From NCBI GenBank assembly GCA_032718565.1, contig JAVGVS010000001.1, positions 5,864,495 through 5,928,494 of the forward strand: 64,000 nucleotides of DNA, read 5' to 3'. Made by a program: the position numbers and the translations under genes. This DNA comes from Distichodus sexfasciatus (taxonomy: Eukaryota; Chordata; Actinopteri; Characiformes; Distichodontidae). Below the pieces are notes generated by a model. The model searched no databases. It was not told the origin of the DNA and saw nothing but the letters and a program-made list of their open reading frames with translations. Shown in pieces: positions 62,001-64,000 of the stretch (position 1 is the stretch's first letter; each line of letters opens with the position of its first letter).

Positions 62001-63038
62001 AGATGCTACAATGTTTATATGAAATAGGACCGAACGCGGAAGTTCCCGACGCTTTTTGTAACTTAGCAACAACAAGTGCCGAGAAAATGCTTTGGAAGTG
62101 AGCTTTTGATCCACTCTCAGCGCAAAAAAGCGTTTGGTGGACAGCGCTCAGAGTGCTTCAAGTTGAAATCCGTTCAACTTCTAGAACAGGGCATTGCTCG
62201 TCAATATCACTTCTCTCTAGCTAGCCAATCAAAATCGAGGAAGCATTAGTCATAATGTAAATAGAAGCCAGCCTCCTAACTTCTTTCTTTTGTCTGGAGC
62301 CCTGAATGTGTCAACAGAGTAAGTTTGGCTGACTTTTAAGTTGCCTGTGTTAACTATGCAGTACATTTCATTTCATTTATCTGCTTATATTTACATTTTG
62401 TCTAATGTGATGACACTTTTTTGTTACAGCCAGAAAGATCTGTTTATTTTTGGCGTGGAATAGCCTTGTGTAAATGATTTGATATTTAGCCTTATTATAA
62501 TCTGCAGAGGAGAAAATAAAATCTGCCTCCCAATTAATTACATCTAAGAATCTAAGAAGTATCGGTACTCGGTATCGGCAAGTACACAAATAAAAATACT
62601 CGTACTCGTATCGGTTTGTAAAAAACTGGTATCGGTGCATCACTAATTAAAACTGATCAAAACAATGCATTTCCTGAACCTCTGTGGCTTCATAAATACT
62701 AGATGAAGGTTGTTGCTGCATTGTTCAAACTTGTTTTTATGAATAATGATAACACGTTTCCTTTTAACTCTGTTTTGTGGAGTTTTATGTTGAAGACCTT
62801 TAAACGTTTTGTTTAGCAAGAACTTGGTCTCTTACATAATCAGACTTTCCCGTGGTCATATCAAGACATCCATGTTTGCCACTCAGTAAGCTGGTGTTTA
62901 CATAACTCTGACCATATGGAAAGATTTTAATTATGCCTTTGTGAATTGTGGTTCATTTCCTGCCTCCCTTAATGATCTCTTTTCATTATTTCTCTTCTGC
63001 CTTTTGTGCCAACATAGAGGGACCCATCAAGCTCTGCT
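16458..63038 (+). CDS. fmnl2: formin-like protein 2, N-terminal half (16 exons incl. microexon; FH2 outside window)
   Basis: Diaphanous-related formin that nucleates and elongates unbranched actin filaments at lamellipodia and filopodia under Rho-family GTPase control. Exons 1-15 give 614 codons in frame. The start MGNARS is an N-myristoylation signal, followed by [20 protein letters not shown] GTPase-binding/FH3 region spans about residues 25-400, a Glu/Lys-rich coiled coil about 390-500, and the FH1 about 535-605 has runs of 10 and 18 prolines. FMNL2 fits better than FMNL3 or FMNL1: the start block, [20 protein letters not shown], the [14 protein letters not shown] block and [12 protein letters not shown] are FMNL2-like. 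The catalytic FH2 and the tail are not in the window. The first intron is 21.4 kb. Copy a or b not determined. Confidence 0.95.
16718..16826. repeat. TA/TG compound microsatellite
   Basis: Alternating TA units followed by a TG run and a second TA segment, only about 150 bp downstream of exon 1. Likely polymorphic and partly self-complementary. Confidence 0.9.
17385..17530 (+). repeat. SINE fragment
   Basis: CTCCAGCACTACCTTCATTG, GAGCAGACCCAGGTTGCTCC, ATGGATACTGACCATG and the CTGTAATAATA tail match the body of the tRNA-headed SINE seen elsewhere in the window. The head is degraded. Confidence 0.55.
17610..17740 (+). repeat. SINE fragment
   Basis: CCTCCAGCACTACCACCATT, TGAGCAAGAGCTTTAACCCC and TTTGCTCCATGGAGAGTGCA are the SINE body in order. 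It lies about 80 bp after another fragment of the same family. Confidence 0.55.
22195..22425. mobile_element. MITE fragment of the AAGAAC/TTCTTAAG family
   Basis: Shares segments in order with the copy at 59988-60523: ATATTTTGC, GTGCTTTTCACC, AATGTCAGAATCTTGG, AAAACTGTGTAAG-like and TTAAGAACRAAT. The right end is GGTCGGCCTTGTTAGTG. The left end is missing. Confidence 0.5.
23030..23056. repeat. short GGGC-rich tract
   Basis: GGGGCGGGCGGGCGGGGCGGGC, a local GC spike inside intron 1. It could be an SP1-type or G-quadruplex-prone site. Confidence 0.6.
24840..25499 (+). mobile_element. TTCGAATAA-family insertion with poly(A) tail and 9-bp flanking repeat
   Basis: Flanked on both sides by GATCCTACT (24831-24839 and 25500-25508). 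Starts AGAGCTGAACCGATTATGCG, shares about 190 bp with the elements at 33000 and 60185, then continues into about 470 bp not present in those copies and ends in an 18-base A run. The tail and long flank repeat point to LINE-type retroposition. The 5' motif is that of a foldback-type DNA element. Confidence 0.6.
25634..25745. repeat. fragment of a GTTGCTAAC-rich MITE
   Basis: CATTTCCTAAAAGCATAGTT with GCTAACTAGGTTAGCAAC, an internal palindrome. It resembles a MITE type frequent in fish (from memory). Ends not clear. Confidence 0.35.
27361..27770 (+). mobile_element. relic of an autonomous hAT element (BED zinc-finger trace)
   Basis: Starts with AGGGCTTTCGTGACTATG, similar to hAT ends. Near 27657 one frame reads [13 protein letters not shown] before stop codons, which resembles the start of a BED zinc finger in hAT transposases (KVWEHFTLSKDG type). 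Degenerate and not coding now. Confidence 0.5.
28202..28835. mobile_element. hAT-type element, CCGATAC family
   Basis: 634 bp. The left end TAAACATGGCAC and right end GTGCCATCTTTA are inverted. Flanks ATAAAAAG and AAAAAAAG are an 8-bp duplication with one mismatch. The subterminal regions carry repeated GATAC motifs. Same family and orientation as the element at 39538. Confidence 0.75.
29494..29545. repeat. GT/GA compound microsatellite
   Basis: A GT run, then GAGAGACAGAGAGAGA, then a second GT run. Confidence 0.8.
29955..30215 (+). repeat. dispersed fish repeat (CACAGCAAGAAGGTCCTGGG type)
   Basis: GCCTCACAGCAAGAAGGTCC, GGGTTCGAGCTC (B-box-like), TGTGGAGTTTGCATGCTCTT, GTTAATTGATGACTCTAAAT and GGGATAAGCTCTGG occur in order. 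I know this repeat as abundant in many fish genomes. The left part is truncated. Confidence 0.6.
31414..31430. promoter_or_regulatory. perfect palindrome with paired-homeodomain-like core
   Basis: CCATAATGGGATTATGG: 7-bp inverted arms with a GGG spacer. The core TAATGGGATTA has the TAAT-N3-ATTA shape of a dimeric homeodomain site. Function is inference only. Confidence 0.3.
32551..32720 (+). repeat. tRNA-derived SINE
   Basis: Head CCTGGTGGTGGTGTAGTGGT (A box) and GGGGGTTTGAATCCC (good B box) about 60 bases later, then AAGCAAGACTGGCCCTGTAA. The best preserved pol III promoter pair of the family in this window. Confidence 0.75.
33000..33210 (-). mobile_element. TTCGAATAA-family element, truncated
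   Basis: Right end AATCGAATTATTCGAATAAT then CGTTTCAGCTCTAG, the reverse complement of the start of the 24840 copy. The inner part GAAGCTTCGATTCTAGAAAA is shared with the 60185 copy. The opposite inverted end is missing. Confidence 0.65.
34106..34230. repeat. MITE fragment, GGCCAGTTTCCC/GATTAAGCC type
   Basis: GGGCCAGTTTCCCAGTCGAG and GATTAAGCCTA, opposed by AGACTAGGCTTAATCC, give inverted halves. Related sequence with GACTAGGTTTAATC appears at about 61300. Confidence 0.5.
34949..35017. repeat. CT microsatellite
   Basis: About 70 bp of CTCTCT interrupted by single GC and CC steps. Confidence 0.9.
35646..35760. mobile_element. hAT-type element, left end fragment
   Basis: GGGGTGCACGAGCCAGAAAA and repeated ACGATTC/GATTCT motifs, the known look of a fish hAT end. 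No matching right end nearby. Confidence 0.4.
37929..38012 (+). CDS. fmnl2: fmnl2 exon 2
   Basis: 28 codons reading [20 protein letters not shown], then KWELICDQ. Nearly identical to mammalian FMNL2/3 in this stretch. Start of the GTPase-binding domain. Acceptor gtctgcag, donor gtgagc, phase 0. Confidence 0.97.
39538..40192. mobile_element. hAT-type element, CCGATAC family
   Basis: 655 bp. Left end TAGAATTGGCCAC, right end GGTGCCATCTCTA. Flanks GTTTTTAT and GTTTTTAA are an 8-bp duplication with one mismatch. The inner sequence parallels the 28202 element over most of its length. Confidence 0.75.
40218..40385 (-). repeat. SINE-like repeat, same family as 50222-50445
   Basis: GCACCACAACGAAATGTGAC, CTGCATTTGACCCATTCTTG, AAGGAGCAGTGGACAG and TGGTACCTTACTCATGAGTA match the 50222 copy in order. 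The tRNA-like end, on the complementary strand, is truncated here. Confidence 0.55.
41118..41591. mobile_element. shortened CCGATAC-family element
   Basis: Left TAAGAGTTCCGATCCGATAC, right ATGCATCCCTA. The middle shares CAGTTCTGTAATTCTTTGAC, CGAGCGAGAGCTGGTATTGT and CAGCTATTTGAGTCGTT with the two longer copies. No target duplication recovered. Confidence 0.6.
41662..41739 (+). CDS. fmnl2: fmnl2 exon 3
   Basis: 26 codons reading [20 protein letters not shown], then DPAVTR. GTPase-binding domain. Acceptor ttctcag, donor gttagt, phase 0. Joins exon 4 as VTR-KFRRR. Confidence 0.97.
43295..43357 (+). other. orphan exon-like segment (possible alternative terminal exon)
   Basis: After a strong acceptor (cccctttttttccag) an open frame reads [20 protein letters not shown] then TAG. 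The phase fits exon 3 (phase 0), so splicing here would end the protein after residue 92 plus 20 residues. A GT donor after LNNRYF would instead give an 18-nt in-frame microexon. The 20-residue sequence is not one I recognise, so this may be chance. Confidence 0.3.
43513..43546. repeat. CA microsatellite
   Basis: About 17 uninterrupted CA units. Confidence 0.95.
44013..44090. repeat. CT/CA compound microsatellite
   Basis: A CT run of about 15 units followed by short CA and CT runs. Confidence 0.9.
44183..45094. mobile_element. hAT-type DNA transposon, non-autonomous, complete ends
   Basis: 912 bp. Starts CAGAGGTGGAAAGAGTACTG and ends ATTACTTCCACCCCTG, inverted ends. A perfect 8-bp duplication, CTGATTTC, lies on each side (44175-44182 and 45095-45102). 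Both arms are packed with AAGTACAAGTA/AGTACT motifs in opposite orientation. No transposase frame. Confidence 0.88.
45943..46019 (+). CDS. fmnl2: fmnl2 exon 4
   Basis: Reads [20 protein letters not shown], then RTNHIG. Phase 0 in, phase 2 out (G codon split). Mammalian FMNL2 and FMNL3 have KK here as I recall. This gene has a single K at the junction. Confidence 0.97.
46110..46945. mobile_element. Tc1/mariner-like relic, interrupted
   Basis: Left end CACTATATGGACAAAC follows TA, then GGACACCTG, the end type of a fish Tc1-like family. After the insert, CATACTGGAACAGAAAAGGG and AATTGTCCAAAAATGC match, as I recall them, the antisense of the transposase gene of that family. The copy is 3'-truncated and carries no frame. 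Confidence 0.6.
46357..46816. mobile_element. MITE inserted in the Tc1 relic
   Basis: 460 bp. Left CAGACCCTCCGGGATTTTG and right AAATCCTGGAGGGACTG are inverted with two or three mismatches. It splits the Tc1 relic at a point where CAGAGG (left) and CAAAGG (right) suggest a short target duplication. Many GCAA motifs inside. Superfamily uncertain, hAT-like ends. Confidence 0.6.
48290..48897. mobile_element. MITE with 41-bp terminal inverted repeats
   Basis: 608 bp. Both ends begin TATATGTGACCCTCC and run through GGCAAAACCAGTCGCTTGTC to GCAA, 40 of 41 positions identical in inverted orientation. The outermost TATAT may be the target duplication. Interior without coding frame. Superfamily not assigned. 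Confidence 0.85.
49435..49453. repeat. GT microsatellite
   Basis: Short GT run in intron 4, about 200 bp before exon 5. Confidence 0.85.
49659..49742 (+). CDS. fmnl2: fmnl2 exon 5
   Basis: Reads [20 protein letters not shown], then SFAQYAV and a split Thr. Armadillo-like GBD/FH3 region. Acceptor gcgtctag, donor gtaagt. Confidence 0.97.
49743..51166 (+). other. fmnl2: fmnl2 intron 5 with a minus-strand SINE
   Basis: A fragment like the CCGATAC family (about 50110-50205) is followed directly by a SINE in minus orientation (50222-50445). The rest shows no recognised feature. Confidence 0.65.
50222..50445 (-). repeat. tRNA-derived SINE on the minus strand
   Basis: Read on the complementary strand it starts with GTTGGTAGCATAACGGTTAA (A box) followed by GACGCTGGTTCACATCC (B box), then a body ending in TCACAATGACAAATAATCAC. 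A related copy lies at 40218-40385. Confidence 0.7.
51167..51322 (+). CDS. fmnl2: fmnl2 exon 6
   Basis: Reads [20 protein letters not shown], then [20 protein letters not shown] and [12 protein letters not shown] variable Ser-rich loop of the N-terminal half. SVDKSKSW and RSIEDLH are FMNL2-type. Phase 2 in and out. Confidence 0.95.
54398..54422. repeat. GT microsatellite
   Basis: GTGTGTATGTGTGTGTGTGT-type run in intron 6. Confidence 0.8.
54828..54851. repeat. GT microsatellite
   Basis: About 12 GT units, preceded by AAGTAAA and followed by TTGAGAGAG. Confidence 0.85.
55193..55301 (+). CDS. fmnl2: fmnl2 exon 7
   Basis: Reads (R)[19 protein letters not shown], then [19 protein letters not shown]3/armadillo region. 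Cys replaces the Tyr of mammalian RYNTLP. Phase 2 in, phase 0 out. Confidence 0.97.
55392..55468 (+). CDS. fmnl2: fmnl2 exon 8
   Basis: Reads [20 protein letters not shown], then NNKNP and a split Arg. Only a 90-bp intron separates it from exon 7. Highly conserved FH3 segment. Confidence 0.98.
55469..55959 (+). other. fmnl2: fmnl2 intron 8
   Basis: 491 bp without recognised repeats. The acceptor is ccactttag. Confidence 0.6.
55960..56053 (+). CDS. fmnl2: fmnl2 exon 9
   Basis: Reads [20 protein letters not shown], then [13 protein letters not shown]3 armadillo helices, identical to mammalian FMNL2 as I recall it. Phase 2 in, phase 0 out. Confidence 0.98.
56240..56314 (+). CDS. fmnl2: fmnl2 exon 10
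   Basis: 25 codons reading [20 protein letters not shown], then NIDFM. FH3 region. Phase 0 in and out. Confidence 0.97.
56315..56998 (+). other. fmnl2: fmnl2 intron 10
   Basis: 684 bp, A/T-rich, with no recognised repeat or coding remnant. Confidence 0.6.
56999..57109 (+). CDS. fmnl2: fmnl2 exon 11
   Basis: 37 codons reading [20 protein letters not shown], then [19 protein letters not shown]3 C-terminal helices. Phase 0 in and out. Confidence 0.98.
57201..57350 (+). CDS. fmnl2: fmnl2 exon 12
   Basis: 50 codons reading [20 protein letters not shown], then [20 protein letters not shown] and [10 protein letters not shown]. End of FH3 and start of the coiled coil. A 91-bp intron separates it from exon 11. 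Confidence 0.98.
57351..58006 (+). other. fmnl2: fmnl2 intron 12
   Basis: 656 bp, A/T-rich. Nothing recognised. Confidence 0.6.
58007..58108 (+). CDS. fmnl2: fmnl2 exon 13: coiled coil
   Basis: 34 codons reading [20 protein letters not shown], then [14 protein letters not shown]. Heptad-like pattern of a coiled coil N-terminal to FH1. Phase 0. Confidence 0.97.
58384..58723 (+). CDS. fmnl2: fmnl2 exon 14: coiled coil and first FH1 proline run
   Basis: Reads [20 protein letters not shown], then [36 protein letters not shown], a Gly/Leu-rich variable stretch and ten consecutive prolines before LPES. The prolines form the first profilin-binding tract of FH1. Phase 0 in, phase 1 out. Confidence 0.96.
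59063..59175 (+). repeat. tRNA-derived SINE, truncated
   Basis: GGTTGGTGATGGCCTAGTGT (A box region), GGTTCTAGGTTAAAATCC (decayed B box), CCACCACTCTTATCC. The tail is absent. Confidence 0.6.
59443..59462. repeat. CT microsatellite at an acceptor
   Basis: CT run that forms part of the polypyrimidine tract before fmnl2 exon 15. Confidence 0.75.
59479..59670 (+). CDS. fmnl2: fmnl2 exon 15: main FH1 proline region
   Basis: Reads (L)PNGLSAVE, 18 consecutive prolines, [20 protein letters not shown], then [19 protein letters not shown]1 binds profilin-actin and SH3/WW proteins. The end TIIFNTGFS parallels mammalian TVVFNSGLA. Phase 1 out. The proline run is encoded by a CCT/CCA/CCC repeat likely to vary in length. 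Confidence 0.96.
59748..59950 (+). repeat. tRNA-derived SINE, nearly complete
   Basis: Head TAGTGTCCTGGTAATAGAAT, B-box region GTAGGTTTCAATCTAGCTC, body GAGCAAGAGTCTTAACCCCA and AGTTGCTCCAAGGAGAACTC, tail CTGTAATCAGGAAACGG. Confidence 0.75.
59988..60523. mobile_element. MITE of the TTCTTAAG/AAGAAC family, interrupted
   Basis: Left GGGCCTCTTTCTTAAAAGTG, right TTAAGAATGGTTGGTGAATG then AGGCC, roughly inverted. It shares AATGTCAGAATCTTGG and ATATTTTGC with the fragment at 22195-22425. The sequence contiguous in that fragment is separated here by the 60185-60412 insertion. Confidence 0.6.
60185..60412 (-). mobile_element. TTCGAATAA-family foldback element
   Basis: 228 bp with inverted ends AGAGCTGAAACGATTATTCG and CGAATAGTCGTTTCAGCTC. 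The body shares GAAGCTTCGATTCTAGAAAA with the 33000 copy. Inserted in another MITE. Confidence 0.75.
61448..62645. mobile_element. hAT-type element enclosing a second element
   Basis: 1198 bp. Left TAGGGTTGCACCGATACC, right CTGGTATCGGTGCATCACTA, inverted. Flanks ATTAAATC and ATTAAAAC are an 8-bp duplication with one mismatch. About 625 bp of its length is the inner element at 61680. Confidence 0.8.
61680..62304. mobile_element. inner element with 12-bp perfect inverted ends
   Basis: Starts CAGGGCTCCAGA and ends TCTGGAGCCCTG, perfect 12-bp inverted repeats, 625 bp. The CAGGG start is typical of hAT elements, but the flanks TGTGAAAT and AATGTGTC do not match. No coding frame. Confidence 0.65.
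63018..63038 (+). CDS. fmnl2: fmnl2 21-nt microexon (alternative)
   Basis: Flanked by the acceptor aacatag after a pyrimidine-rich tract and the donor gtaggt. Symmetric phase 1/1, so it can be included or skipped. With the last base of exon 15 it reads EGPIKLC plus the first base of the next codon. As I recall, a mammalian FMNL2 isoform has EGPIKLF at exactly this point, just before the FH2 domain. Confidence 0.75.
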
Positions 63039-64000
63039 GTAGGTTTGCTGTATAATGATTCTCCTCCCACTGTTTTGTCTCTGTATGTGGAGTTTGTGGA
63101 AATGGCATTTCTTTCTCCCAAAGGCCAAATATTCATCAGAGCTCCAACCAGCTCCCCTGTTAAGCTGGAATCTCTGGTGCCCCAAAGCAGTCAGTGTTAA
63201 TTGTTCCTTCTCAAGCCAAGCATGAAATTGGATGCTGTGGGTTTTTCTCCAATTTAACCAGAGCGTTGTATCCAGAAAGGAACATTCTCTAGACATCTCT
63301 TTGCGTAGTTCGGCAAATGACAGGACAGTCCTGCCAAAATATGAAACCACATGTTCCATGAGACAAAACGCTTTTATTCCTACACTTGTCCATTGCAGGC
63401 GAAATTGATGACACAACCCCCAAAGCCTTTGCTCCACAACTGATCCAACCTCATTGGAGTCAGCTCCAGTTCTCCACACATCTCTACACAGTCCTTTTCG
63501 AGCTATTTTAGAACCCAAGGCTTTATTGGGAATTTATAGTCAGACTTATTAAAGATTCACTGTGATTTCCAATTGTTGTAAGCAATCACTTTTGTTCTCA
63601 CAGAGTAAAGCCCCATGGTAAACTCATGAGGTTGCATGATGTAAGGGGTGAAAATAAGATCATTCACAACTGAATTGATTTTCTGACACGTTTAGAAAGA
63701 ACCTTATAACAGCCTTTTCTCATCGTTTCTGTGGAGAACGCTGTATAGAAAAGCTACCAGAGCGTTCTACCTTTAAAAATCCTTGACCGAGGCGTATTCT
63801 GTTCTTATTGTTACTCCTGTCCGCTGTTGGAGCGGTTACATTCGCCAAATTGTGCATCTGTTTAGAACCTTCAGTACCTTTGCCACCTTATTGTCTGCAA
63901 ATACCGTTTTACTGTCTTTCTGCACCACAACCTCTCATTTAAAAAAGTGATGAATACACATTGTTTTTCTGCATGTTGAAACACAATGGCATGCCACTAC
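63039..64000 (+). other. fmnl2: fmnl2 intron 16 (partial), to window end
   Basis: No further fmnl2 exon (expected to begin with VKIKKPIKTKF-like sequence) was found. Between about 63060 and 63520 long frames stay open on both strands, but neither resembles a protein I know. Confidence 0.55.

Larger units (their letters stand above)
59671..63017 (+). other. fmnl2: fmnl2 intron 15 with several nested transposons
   Basis: SINE (59748-59950), a MITE (59988-60523) split by a TTCGAATAA-family element (60185-60412), and a hAT element (61448-62645) enclosing a second TIR element (61680-62304). Little unique sequence remains except about 60.55-61.4 kb and the last 350 bp. Confidence 0.75.

Overview
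This is vertebrate nuclear DNA, most probably from a ray-finned fish. The evidence is multi-exon genes with GT-AG introns, protein sequences that read as vertebrate orthologues, and an intron fill of hAT-type elements (8-bp target duplications), a Tc1-like relic, tRNA-headed SINEs with the tail typical of fish SINEs, and many microsatellites. I cannot name the species.

Two genes lie head-to-tail on the + strand. Region 1 (1 to about 14005) is the 3' half of smooth-muscle/non-muscle myosin light chain kinase (mylk). Fourteen coding exons between 981 and 13412 give, in order, a proline/lysine-rich linker, an Ig domain, a fibronectin III domain, an acidic linker, the whole kinase domain, the autoinhibitory and calmodulin-binding segment, and the C-terminal Ig domain with a poly-Glu tail. 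The last part corresponds to the independently expressed protein telokin, and its initiator Met is present. The 5' part of mylk lies upstream of the window.

Region 2 (about 14006-15940) is a short intergenic stretch. Region 3 (about 15940 to the end) is a formin-like gene, best matched to FMNL2 (fmnl2). A CpG-rich leader with small upstream ORFs precedes the start at 16458. A 21.4-kb first intron is followed by exons 2-15 (37929-59670), which encode the N-myristoylation signal, the GTPase-binding/FH3 region, a coiled coil and the proline-rich FH1. A 21-nt microexon at 63018-63038 fits the frame exactly and looks like a conserved alternative exon just before FH2. The FH2 domain lies beyond the window.

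The two genes act in the same broad process (actomyosin contraction and actin polymerisation), but nothing in the sequence shows that they work together or are co-regulated. Introns and spacer are mainly transposon debris. Several elements can be delimited exactly by target-site duplications or terminal inverted repeats, and some are nested. I found no CRISPR, operon, rRNA or functional tRNA gene. The observations most worth checking are the fmnl2 microexon, an orphan exon-like segment at 43295, the telokin start, and the nested transposon insertions.
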